Of a DNA stretch of 64,000 bases, positions 14,782-23,895 are shown one piece after another. A model generated the notes under the pieces. It was not told where the DNA came from and searched no databases. It was given only the letters and a program-made list of their open reading frames with translations. A program made the translations under genes and the position numbers. Source of the DNA: a bacterium (GTDB lineage: Bacteria > Krumholzibacteriota > Krumholzibacteriia > LZORAL124-64-63); NCBI GenBank assembly GCA_016719645.1, contig JADJYS010000033.1:96646-160645 (forward strand), read 5' to 3'. Position 1 is the first letter of the stretch. Each line of letters starts with the position of its first letter.

Positions 14782-16392
14782 TCACACGGAACTGAGCGCC
14801 AGCGTCGCCATCCGCAGATGCTCGGGCAGCCACGGAAACGCCGCGGCGAGCGCCTCGCACCGGTCCGCGAAGCTCCCCATCAGGTCCAGCCGGCGGCTGC
14901 GCCACAGCACGTCGACCCAAACCCGCAGCGCGGCGTCGGCGACCTCGGGCTCCAGGTCCACCTCGAGGTCGAGGTCGCGCCCCTCGATCAGGTCGCACAC
15001 CACCACGCCCAGGGCGGCGGCGGGCAACTCCGCCATCAGGGACGCGGCCAGCGCGCGCGCCCCGGCGACGTCGCCGCAGGCCAGCCTGGCCTGGGCCAGC
15101 TTCACGGCCGCCGCCCCGCACGGCGGCGAGCCGGCGGCGCGGGCCAGGGCGGCGCGGGCGGCCGTCCAGTCGCCGCGGGCCAGCGCGTGATCGCCCACCG
15201 CCTCGTGCCACTGCGGCGGGTTGCCGTGGCGGCGGTGGTAGCGCGAGGCCAGGCCGTCGGCGTCGCGCACCAGGTGGGCGAAGGCGATCGCGGCCAGCAG
15301 GGCTTCGGGATCGCAGGGCGCGTGCTCGAGCGCCGACTCGGCCAGCGCCAGCGCCTCGCGCAGGTCGCCGCGGGACGCGGCCAGGCGGCTCAGGCCCATC
15401 AGCGGGCGGACGGTGGCGTTCTGGGGCGAGGCGGCGCCGCCCCGCTTGCGGCAGGTCCGGTAGGCGTCCGCCGCGGCGTCGGTGCGCCCCAGCGATTCGA
15501 GCACTTCCCCCCGCCGCAGCCAGTATTCCGCCGCGCCGGACGCCGCCGGCGCCCAGCGGTCCAGCCAGTTCAGCTCCTTGGCCGCCCCGTCCGCCAGCCC
15601 CCGGCCGACGTGCACGATCAGGTCGCCGGCGAAGCGGAAGCCGTCGAGCGCGCGCGGCCCGGCCTGGTCCAGCAGCGCCGCGGCCGATTTCGCCTCGCGC
15701 CGCCACAGCGCCGCGTCGTTCCAGTACCGCGCCTGCTCCAGCAGCTTGTAGCGGCTGTACCAGTCGCGCGGGTCGGCGGCGAGGCAGCGACGCAGCAGGG
15801 TGACGTCGCGGTTCTTCTTGTCGCGGGCGGCGGCCACGTCGCGCGTGTAGCCCAGGTGCCGCAGGACGCCGTCGAGCTCGCGCGTCGTGCGGCCGTCGCG
15901 CTGCAGGACGTCGGCGACGGAGCGGGACGCGTCCTCGTGGATCGCGTGCTCGTAGCGGATCGCGGGGTCGCGGCGGAACAGGCGCAGCAGACGGCACTCG
16001 TGGACGTGGCCGTGCGGCAGCTCGTCGCGCAGCAGGACGGTCGCGGCGCCGGCGTCGGGATCGTCCAGCAGGCCGCGGATGGACGCCGCCAGCTCGGGGC
16101 TGACGCGTTCGTCGGCGTCCAGCGCCAGGATCCAGTCCCCGGTGGCGGCGTCGAGCGCCGCGTTGCGGGCCGCGGCGAAATCGTCGCACCAGACGAACGG
16201 CACGACGCGCGCGCCGGCTGCCTCCAGCAGCGGCACGGTCGCGTCGCGCGAGCCGCTGTCCACGGCGACACATTCGTCCCACAGCCCCGCGACGCTCGCG
16301 AGCAGTCCCGGGAGCATCGCTTCCTCGTCGCGGACGATCAGGCACAGACTCAGGCGCGGGGTGGCCAGGGCGGTCCCTCCGGTTGAAGCCAA
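14782..16392 (-). CDS. Family 2 glycosyltransferase with TPR-like C-terminus
   Basis: A 536-residue cytoplasmic GT-A glycosyltransferase. The N-terminal domain shows LSLCLIVRDEEAMLPGLL, ECVAVDSGSRDATVPLLE, DFAAARNAALDAA and the metal-binding DADE (ILALDADERV). A long helical region follows (LALAESALEHAPCDPEALLAAIAF and similar), resembling TPR repeats, as in SunS-like or TPR-coupled transferases. The TTG at 16392 is taken as start; a CTG at 16368 has a better placed GGAGGG and is a real alternative. It is divergent from the DegT gene. Its acceptor is unknown, but neighbours point to surface glycan or protein glycosylation. Confidence 0.8.
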   Translation of the reverse strand: MASTGGTALATPRLSLCLIVRDEEAMLPGLLASVAGLWDECVAVDSGSRDATVPLLEAAGARVVPFVWCDDFAAARNAALDAATGDWILALDADERVSPELAASIRGLLDDPDAGAATVLLRDELPHGHVHECRLLRLFRRDPAIRYEHAIHEDASRSVADVLQRDGRTTRELDGVLRHLGYTRDVAAARDKKNRDVTLLRRCLAADPRDWYSRYKLLEQARYWNDAALWRREAKSAAALLDQAGPRALDGFRFAGDLIVHVGRGLADGAAKELNWLDRWAPAASGAAEYWLRRGEVLESLGRTDAAADAYRTCRKRGGAASPQNATVRPLMGLSRLAASRGDLREALALAESALEHAPCDPEALLAAIAFAHLVRDADGLASRYHRRHGNPPQWHEAVGDHALARGDWTAARAALARAAGSPPCGAAAVKLAQARLACGDVAGARALAASLMAELPAAALGVVVCDLIEGRDLDLEVDLEPEVADAALRVWVDVLWRSRRLDLMGSFADRCEALAAAFPWLPEHLRMATLALSSV

Positions 16393-16602
16393 GTTCTCCG
16401 CCCGCAAGGGGCAAGGCCCGTGCCAGCGGCATCGGCGCCGGGGGAGGGGCCCGGCCGCCGCGGGCGCCGCGATCCGTCCAGCCCGGCTTCCCGGCTGGTC
16501 GGATTCTGGACACCGGCGGCCCTGGAACGCCGTTTCGGGCCCCGTGGCGCCACCAGAGAAGCGGCCCGTCGCTTGCAAGCCCACCCGCGAAGCACTAGGA
16601 CA

Positions 16603-16616
16603 CCTCCTACAGGAGG
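16603..16616 (+). promoter_or_regulatory. Hairpin pairing the DegT-gene Shine-Dalgarno
   Basis: CCTCC-TACA-GGAGG: the 3' arm is exactly the ribosome-binding site GGAGG (16612-16616) of the gene starting at 16622. A 5-bp GC stem could reduce initiation. Confidence 0.35.
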
Positions 16617-16621
16617 ACGGA

Positions 16622-17878
16622 GTGAGGACGGCAAACCTCCCCCAGACGAGCGATCGGGAAGCGCCGGGCACCCCCCGCCTGGCGTACTTCGGCGGGGAAC
16701 CGGCCTTCGCGGTTCCCCGTCACGTCGGCGCCCCCAACCTGGGCGACCGCGAGGTCCTGCTGCGCCGCATCGAGGGCCTGCTGGACCGCCGCTGGCTGAC
16801 CAACCGCGGCCCGCTGGTCGAGGAGTTCGAGCGGCGCCTGGCCGAGCGCGTCGGCGTGAAGCACGTCGTGGTGACGTGCAACGCGACCACCGCGCTGGAG
16901 ATCGCCGTGCGCGCCCTGGACCTGGGCGGCGAGGTCATCGTGCCCTCGTTCACCTTCATCGCGACCGCCCACGCGCTGCAGTGGCAGCGCATCACGCCGG
17001 TGTTCTGCGACATCGAGCCCGGCGGCTACACGCTCGACCCCGACCGGGTCGAAGAGCTGATCACGCCCCGCACCACCGGCATCATCGGCGTGCACCTGTT
17101 CGGGCGCACGGCCCGCGTCGACGAGCTGCAGCGGCTGGCCGACCGCCGCGGCCTGCAGCTGCTGTTCGACGCCGCCCACGCCTTCGGCTGCACGCGCGAC
17201 GGGCGCTCCGTCGGCGGCTTCGGCCGCTGCGAGATCTTCAGCTTCCACGCCACCAAGTTCCTCAACGCCTTCGAGGGTGGCGCCGTCGCCACCGACGACG
17301 ACGACCTGGCCGAGCGCGTCCGCCTGATGCAGAACTTCGGCTTCGCCGGCGAGGACCGCGTGATCCACGTCGGGGTCAACGGCAAGATGACCGAGGTCTC
17401 GGCGGCCATGGGCCTCACCTCGCTGGAGGCGGAAGCCGGCATCGTCGCGGTCAACCGCGGCCACTACGACGCCTACCGCCGCGAGCTGCGCGGCGTGCCC
17501 GGGCTGACGCTCATGCGCTACGACGAGCGCGAGCGCAACAACTACCAGTACGTCGTGGTCGAGGTGGACCGCGACGAGGCCGGCCTCTCGCGCGACCAGC
17601 TGGTCGCGTTGCTGCGGGCCGAGAACGTGCTGGCGCGCCGCTACTTCCACCCCGGCTGCCACCGCATGGAACCCTACCGGGCACTGTTCCCCCACGCCGG
17701 TCTGCTGCTGCCGCGCACCGAGCACGTCGCCGACCGCGTGCTGGCCCTGCCCACCGGGGGCGGCGTCGACGCCGGCGACGTCGCGCGCATCGGCGGCCTG
17801 CTGCGCGCGATGGTCGCGAACGCCGCCGGGATCCGCGACCGCTGGCCCCACGCCGTCCGCCGAGGGAGCGCCCCGTGA
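16622..17878 (+). CDS. DegT/DnrJ/EryC1-family PLP aminotransferase
   Basis: A 418-residue sugar aminotransferase. Core features: RWLTNRGPLVEEFE, TCNATTALEIAVRAL (cofactor phosphate), VIVPSFTFIATAHAL, DIEPGGYTLDP, GVHLFGR, DAAHAFGC (D183, pyridine nitrogen), FHATKFLNAFEGG with Schiff-base lysine K212, and NGKMTEVSAAMGL. The family aminates nucleotide-linked keto sugars for O-antigen or glycan synthesis. GTG 16622 follows AGGAGG. Its stop overlaps the next start (GTGA), so it is coupled to a methyltransferase-glycosyltransferase fusion. Both fit a glycan biosynthesis role. Confidence 0.9.
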   Translation: MRTANLPQTSDREAPGTPRLAYFGGEPAFAVPRHVGAPNLGDREVLLRRIEGLLDRRWLTNRGPLVEEFERRLAERVGVKHVVVTCNATTALEIAVRALDLGGEVIVPSFTFIATAHALQWQRITPVFCDIEPGGYTLDPDRVEELITPRTTGIIGVHLFGRTARVDELQRLADRRGLQLLFDAAHAFGCTRDGRSVGGFGRCEIFSFHATKFLNAFEGGAVATDDDDLAERVRLMQNFGFAGEDRVIHVGVNGKMTEVSAAMGLTSLEAEAGIVAVNRGHYDAYRRELRGVPGLTLMRYDERERNNYQYVVVEVDRDEAGLSRDQLVALLRAENVLARRYFHPGCHRMEPYRALFPHAGLLLPRTEHVADRVLALPTGGGVDAGDVARIGGLLRAMVANAAGIRDRWPHAVRRGSAP

Positions 17879-19806
17879 TCGGACAACCGACCCGTCCCGC
17901 AGCGCCGGCCGCCGACGCCGTGCTCGTCAACGTGGGCTGCGGCGACCAGCCGCTGCCGGGCTTCGTCAACCTCGACCTCGACCGCGACGCCGACCTGAAG
18001 CTCGACGTCCGCCGCGGCCTGCCCTTCGCCGACGGCACCGTCGACGGCATCCACAGCGAGCACTTCGTCGAGCACCTGACCCAGGGCGAGCTGATGGCCT
18101 TCCTGCGCGAGTGCCGCCGCGCGCTGCGCCCGGGCGGCGTGGTGCGCGTCGCCACGCCCGACCTCGCCGAGATCGTCCGCTGCTACCTCGACCCCGACTG
18201 GCACGAGCGCTGCGGCCTGAAGGACTACGGCTACGACTGGCTCGCCAACCCCTGCGAGATGCTGAACGTCTGCCTGCGGGACTGGGGCCACAAGCACGTG
18301 GTCGACGCCGCCGAACTGAAGCGCCTGGCCCGGCTGGCCGGCCTGGCCGAACCGGTGGCGTGCGCGACGGGGGAGAGCCGCTGGCCGTATTTCCGGGGCG
18401 TCGAAACCCGGCTCGGGCGCCACCTGGTGATGGAGTTCCGCCGTCCCGTCCCGGCGCCGCACCCCGCGGCGGAGCCGCCCCTGGTCAGCGTGCTGATCGC
18501 CGCCTACGAGCCGCGCTGGTTCGAGGCCGCCCTGCTGTCGGCGCGCCGCCAGACCCACGCGCACCTGGAGATCCTGGTCGGCGACGACAGCCCCGGCGAC
18601 GAGATCGAGGCCGTCTGCCGCCGGCACGCAGCCGAGGACCCGCGCGTGAGCTACGTGCGCAACCCGGCGGTCCTGGGCGAGATCGACAACTGGCAGGCCC
18701 TCTACGAGCGCGCGCGCGGCGACTACGTGAAATGCCTGGCCGACGACGACCTGCTCGAGCCGCCGTGCGTCGCGCGCCTGGTCGAAGCGCTCGCAGGCCG
18801 TCGCGAGGCGACCCTGGCCGCCTCCTACCGCCGCCTGATCGACGAGGAGGGCCGCGTCCTGCCCGACGACTTCAACGCGCCGTTGGCCGCGGACGACGTG
18901 GTGATCCGCGGGACGGACCTCGCGGCGCTGATGCTGGGCCACCGCCGCAACTTCATCGGCGAACCCACCACCTGCCTGTTCCGCCGCGAGGACGCCGCCG
19001 ACGCCCTGCCGGCCCTGATGTCCTTCGGCGGGCGGCGGGCCCTGACCAACGGCGACATGTCCCTGTGGTGCCACCTGCTGAGCAAGGGCGACCTGGTGCT
19101 GCTGCGCGAGCCGCTCAGCTCCTTCCGCCAGCGCACGACCCAGACCTGCCGCAGCGAGCGGCACCGCGCCGACGCCCAGCGCGCCTGGGACCTGCTGGGG
19201 CAGGACGCCCTGCGCCTGGGCCTGTGGTCGGGCGCGGCGCCGTCGGGCGGGCGAGTCGCGGCCCGGCCGCTGGCGCCGCCGCCGCCGCCCGCGCCCGAGA
19301 TCTCGCTGCTGCTGCCGGCCGCCGGCGACCTGCCGGTCCTGCTGCGCGGCCTGCTCGCCCTGGCCGCCGAGAAGCTGCCGACCGTCCTGGAGTACGTGGT
19401 CGTGGATGCGGGCCTGGCGCCGCCGGCGCGCCGGTACCTGGAACGCGCCGTCGCGACCCAGCCCGGGCTGCGGATCGTCGACGGCGCGGCGGACTGCCGG
19501 GCCGCCGCCATCGACCGCGCCGCCGCGTCGGCGCTCGGCGCCTGCTTCGTGATCGCCGACCTGGACACCGAACTGTCCCCCGGGTGGCTCGCCGCCGCGG
19601 TGATGCCCCTGGTGTCGCGGCCGGACCTGGCCGCCAACGGCCCCGCCGGCGCCCCCGTCCTGGCCGTGAGGGCCGACTGCTTCCGGCAGGTCGGCGGCTG
19701 CGGGTCGGGGGCCGATTGGCGCCGGACGCTGCTCACGGGCCTGCAGGGAGCCGGTTTGGCGACCTCGACCGGCCCTGCAACCCCCATAGAAATTTCTTGC
19801 GCCTAG
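17875..19806 (+). CDS. Methyltransferase-glycosyltransferase-glycosyltransferase fusion
   Basis: A 643-residue three-part protein. Residues about 15-185 form a SAM methyltransferase of the type seen in glycan clusters (LVNVGCGDQPLPGFVNLDL, GIHSEHFVEHLTQGEL, ALRPGGVVRVATPDLAEI). Residues about 202-460 are a family 2 GT (VSVLIAAYEPRWFEAAL, EILVGDDSPGDEIE, CLADDDLLEP). After a proline linker (PPPPPAPE), residues about 475-640 form a second GT-A-like domain that lacks a clear DxD (ISLLLPAAGDLPVLL, IADLDTELSPGWL), so it may be inactive. The GTG start overlaps the DegT stop. Acceptor unknown; probably surface glycan or glycoprotein modification. Confidence 0.8.
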   Translation: MIGQPTRPAAPAADAVLVNVGCGDQPLPGFVNLDLDRDADLKLDVRRGLPFADGTVDGIHSEHFVEHLTQGELMAFLRECRRALRPGGVVRVATPDLAEIVRCYLDPDWHERCGLKDYGYDWLANPCEMLNVCLRDWGHKHVVDAAELKRLARLAGLAEPVACATGESRWPYFRGVETRLGRHLVMEFRRPVPAPHPAAEPPLVSVLIAAYEPRWFEAALLSARRQTHAHLEILVGDDSPGDEIEAVCRRHAAEDPRVSYVRNPAVLGEIDNWQALYERARGDYVKCLADDDLLEPPCVARLVEALAGRREATLAASYRRLIDEEGRVLPDDFNAPLAADDVVIRGTDLAALMLGHRRNFIGEPTTCLFRREDAADALPALMSFGGRRALTNGDMSLWCHLLSKGDLVLLREPLSSFRQRTTQTCRSERHRADAQRAWDLLGQDALRLGLWSGAAPSGGRVAARPLAPPPPPAPEISLLLPAAGDLPVLLRGLLALAAEKLPTVLEYVVVDAGLAPPARRYLERAVATQPGLRIVDGAADCRAAAIDRAAASALGACFVIADLDTELSPGWLAAAVMPLVSRPDLAANGPAGAPVLAVRADCFRQVGGCGSGADWRRTLLTGLQGAGLATSTGPATPIEISCA

Positions 19807-19824
19807 TCGGTACGCAGATATCTT
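19797..19824 (+). promoter_or_regulatory. feoAB promoter
   Basis: TTGCGC (19797-19802), a 16-bp spacer and TATCTT (19819-19824), followed at once by two operator-like palindromes. It begins nearly at the stop of the preceding glycan gene. Confidence 0.45.
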
Positions 19825-19853
19825 TGGCATACCAATAAGTCTTGGCACGCCAA
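19824..19853 (+). promoter_or_regulatory. Tandem operator upstream of feoA
   Basis: Two near-identical 12-bp inverted repeats, TTGGCATACCAA (19824-19835) and TTGGCACGCCAA (19842-19853), are 18 bp apart, so they lie close to the same helix face (18 bp against about 21 for two turns). The second is extended to GTCTTGGC-AC-GCCAAGAC. They sit between the -10 and the feoA start, as expected for repression. An iron-sensing DtxR/IdeR- or Fur-type repressor is likely from the target genes, but the sequence does not match a consensus I can name. Confidence 0.6.
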
Positions 19854-19894
19854 GACCCAGCTTCGGCTGAGGGACGCCAACGATCGGATCGTGC

Positions 19895-20117
19895 GTGACA
19901 CTCGACCTGGTGCAGACCGGCTCGGCCGCCGAACTCCTGGACATCGACCCCTGCAACGGGCTGCGCACCCGTCTGATGGAGATGGGCCTCACGCCCGGCA
20001 CCCGCCTGTCGGTCATCCGCCACGCCCCTGGGCGATCCCATCGAGATCAAGGTCCGCGGCTACCGCCTCTCCATCCGCAAGCAGGAAGCGGCCCTGATCC
20101 GCTGCCGCCCCCTCTGA
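19895..20117 (+). CDS. feoA: Ferrous iron transport protein A, frameshifted
   Basis: A small SH3-like FeoA partner of FeoB. The first 45 codons read MTLDLVQTGSAAELLDI, CNGLRTRLMEMGLTPGTRL and SVIRHAP. The rest (GDPIEIKVRGYRLSIRKQEA, then ALIRC) is in another frame, requiring one extra base in the run near 20025-20030 (CCCC for CCCCC). With that correction the protein is about 74 residues, normal for FeoA, and ends at 20117. The intact reading on both sides suggests a sequencing error rather than a dead gene. It is 25 bp upstream of feoB. Confidence 0.8.
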
Positions 20118-20142
20118 TCCCGAGCTCCTGACGGAGGACGCG

Positions 20143-22290
20143 ATGGCCCCCGCCACGGACCCCGCCCGCCGGCAGAAGATCGTCGCGGTCGCCGGCAACC
20201 CCAACAGCGGCAAGACGACCCTCTTCAACGCGCTCACCGGCGCCCACGCCAAGATCGGCAACTACCCCGGCATCACCGTCGAGTCCCGCACCGCCGAGGC
20301 CGAGCTGCCGCGCGCCGGCCGCGTCACCCTGGTCGACGTGCCCGGCACCTACAGCCTGACGGCGCGCTCGCCCGACGAGGAGGTGGCGATCAACTCGCTG
20401 CTGGGGCGCAAGGGCCTGCCGCGGCCCGACGCGGTCCTGGTCGTGCTGGACGCCGTGGCGCTCGAGCGCAGCCTGTTCTTCCTGATGCAGGTGATGGAGT
20501 TCGGGCTGCCGGTCATCGCGGTGGTCAACATGATCGACGCCGCCCGCGGCGAGGGCATCGACCTGCACTTCGACGCGCTGCGCAAGGAGCTCGGGATCCC
20601 CGTCGTGGGCACGGTCGCCCGCCGACGCCAGGGCCTCGACCTGGTGCGCGAGGCGCTCGACGACCTGCTGGCCGACGGCAAGGCGCCGCCGCCGCCCGCC
20701 TGGCTGTGGGAGCCCTGCGCCGAGCTGTCCCGCGACCTCGACGGCTTCGACGCCGCGATCCGCGAGGAAGTCCACTTCAGCCTGCCCACCCCCTCCGCGC
20801 GCCGCGCCTTCGCCCTCTGGCTGATGATGAGCGTCACGCCGCACAGCGAGCTCGAGGTCCGGCCGCGCCTGCGCGGGATCGCCCTGGAGACGCGCGCCCG
20901 GCTCGAGGCCGCGGGCCGCGACCTCGCGCGCGAGGCGGTGGCGGCCCGCTACGCGAAGATCGACCTGCTGGCCCCGCGCCTGATCACCCGCAACCCGCCC
21001 CGCAGCCACCAGACCGAGCGCATCGACGCGGTGCTCACCCACCCGCTGTGGGGCACGGCGGTCTTCGTCACGATCATGGGCCTGATCTTCCAGACGCTGT
21101 TCAGCTGGTCCGAGCCGTTCATGGGCCTGATCGAGGGCGGGGTCGGCGGCCTCGCCGGCGCCCTGCGCGGCGTGCTGCCGGCCGGGATCCCGCGGGACCT
21201 GCTGCTGGACGGCGTGATCGCCGGCGTGGGCGGCGTGCTGGTGTTCCTGCCGCAGATCCTGTTCCTGTTCCTGTTCATCTCGATCCTCGAGGGCACCGGC
21301 TACCTGGCGCGCGCGGCCTTCCTGATCGACCGGCTCATGCGCAAGCTCGGCCTGCACGGCCAGGCCTTCGTGCCGATGCTCAGCGGCTACGCCTGCGCCA
21401 TCCCGGCGATCATGGCCACCCGCACCATCGACAACCGCCGCGACCGCTTCCTGACGATCATGGCCGTGCCCCTGATCAGCTGCTCGGCCCGCCTGCCGGT
21501 CTACACCCTGGTGATCGCGCTGACCTTCCCCGCCGCGCAGAAGATCGGCTTCCTGAGCACCGGCACGCTGGTGCTGCTGGGGATCTACGTGCTGAGCTCG
21601 CTGCTGGCGCTGCTGGCCGTGGGCCTGCTGGGCCGCACCGTCTTCAAGGGCCGGCCGCGCCCCCTGCTGCTGGAGCTGCCGGCCTACCGCATGCCCGACG
21701 CCAAGACCGTCCTGATGGTGATGTGGGAGCGCTCGCGCGCCTTCCTGACCACCGCCGGCACGGTGATCCTGGTGATGACGGTGGTGCTGTGGGTGCTGCT
21801 GTCGTTCCCGCGCGCCGGCGCCGACCTGCCGCCGGGCGCCGACGCGGCGGCCGCCCAGTCCGAGCAGCTGCGCCACAGCTACGCCGGCCGCATCGGCGGC
21901 GCGCTCGAGCCCGTCATCGCGCCCCTGGGCTTCGACTGGAAGATCGGCATCGGCCTGATCGGCGCCTTCGCCGCGCGCGAGGTCTTCGTCGGCACGATGG
22001 GCGTGGTCTACGGCGTCGGCGGCGAGGGGGACCCGGCCGACGGCACCCTGCGCGCGGCGATGCTCCGCGACCGCCGGCCCGACGGCCGGCCGGTCTGGTC
22101 GCCGCTGACCGGGGTGAGCCTGATCGTCTTCTTCATGATCGCCATGCAGTGCATGAGCACCCTCGCGGTCACCCGCCGCGAGACCGCCAGCTGGGGCTGG
22201 ACCCTGTTCATGCTGGGCTACCTGACCGCCGCCGCCTACCTGGCCTCGCTGATGGTCTACCAGGGCGGCCGGGCGCTGGGCTTCGCCTGA
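20143..22290 (+). CDS. feoB: Ferrous iron transporter FeoB
   Basis: A 715-residue Fe(II) permease. The N-terminal G domain has G1 GNPNSGKTTLFNALTG (residues 18-33), the switch region KIGNYPGITVE, G3 DVPGTYSL and G4 NMID. Membrane segments follow with the gate motifs: LPQILFLFLFISILEGTGYLAR in two halves, a cysteine-containing LSGYACAIPAIMATRT and a second Gate repeat SFPRA / IGLIGAFAAREVFVGTMGVVYG. GTP hydrolysis or binding drives or controls Fe2+ uptake. ATG 20143 follows ACGGAGGACG. Coupled to feoA and probably under iron control through the operator upstream. Confidence 0.96.
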   Translation: MAPATDPARRQKIVAVAGNPNSGKTTLFNALTGAHAKIGNYPGITVESRTAEAELPRAGRVTLVDVPGTYSLTARSPDEEVAINSLLGRKGLPRPDAVLVVLDAVALERSLFFLMQVMEFGLPVIAVVNMIDAARGEGIDLHFDALRKELGIPVVGTVARRRQGLDLVREALDDLLADGKAPPPPAWLWEPCAELSRDLDGFDAAIREEVHFSLPTPSARRAFALWLMMSVTPHSELEVRPRLRGIALETRARLEAAGRDLAREAVAARYAKIDLLAPRLITRNPPRSHQTERIDAVLTHPLWGTAVFVTIMGLIFQTLFSWSEPFMGLIEGGVGGLAGALRGVLPAGIPRDLLLDGVIAGVGGVLVFLPQILFLFLFISILEGTGYLARAAFLIDRLMRKLGLHGQAFVPMLSGYACAIPAIMATRTIDNRRDRFLTIMAVPLISCSARLPVYTLVIALTFPAAQKIGFLSTGTLVLLGIYVLSSLLALLAVGLLGRTVFKGRPRPLLLELPAYRMPDAKTVLMVMWERSRAFLTTAGTVILVMTVVLWVLLSFPRAGADLPPGADAAAAQSEQLRHSYAGRIGGALEPVIAPLGFDWKIGIGLIGAFAAREVFVGTMGVVYGVGGEGDPADGTLRAAMLRDRRPDGRPVWSPLTGVSLIVFFMIAMQCMSTLAVTRRETASWGWTLFMLGYLTAAAYLASLMVYQGGRALGFA

Positions 22291-22327
22291 CCCTGGAGGA
22301 CCGCCCCCCGAGACCACCCCCGAGGGC

Positions 22328-22356
22328 TTGCGCGGCGGGGCGCGATCGTCCATCAT
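22328..22356 (+). promoter_or_regulatory. Possible asnS promoter
   Basis: TTGCGC (22328-22333), 17-bp spacer, CATCAT (22351-22356), about 45 bp before the asnS start. Confidence 0.35.
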
Positions 22357-22402
22357 GTCCAGCATTCGCCGCGAACCCCCACCGCCAGCGCGAGGATGCG
22401 AC

Positions 22403-23789
<1,387 letters not shown>

Positions 23790-23803
<14 letters not shown>

Positions 23804-23830
23804 GGCGCCGACTTCTAGGGCGCCGACTTC
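23790..23830 (+). repeat. 15-bp tandem repeat over the asnS stop
   Basis: GCGCCGACTTCTAGG occurs twice in full (23790-23804 and 23805-23819) and a third time up to GCGCCGACTTC. Each full unit contains the asnS stop codon TAG, so the last codons and stop are duplicated downstream. Confidence 0.85.
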
Positions 23831-23847
23831 GCAGTCATGCACGACCA

Positions 23848-23875
23848 GAGGCCCCGGGCATCAGCCCGGGGCCTC
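23848..23875. terminator. Bidirectional terminator hairpin between asnS and the glycosyltransferase
   Basis: A perfect 12-bp stem GAGGCCCCGGGC / GCCCGGGGCCTC with loop ATCA lies between two convergent genes. There is no strong U-tract on either side. Confidence 0.6.
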
Positions 23876-23895
23876 GTCGCGTCGGCGCTCGCGGT

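Noticed and set aside
22328..22402. Upstream extension of asnS
   Set aside because: The ATG at 22403 has a good ribosome-binding site and gives the usual AsnS start.
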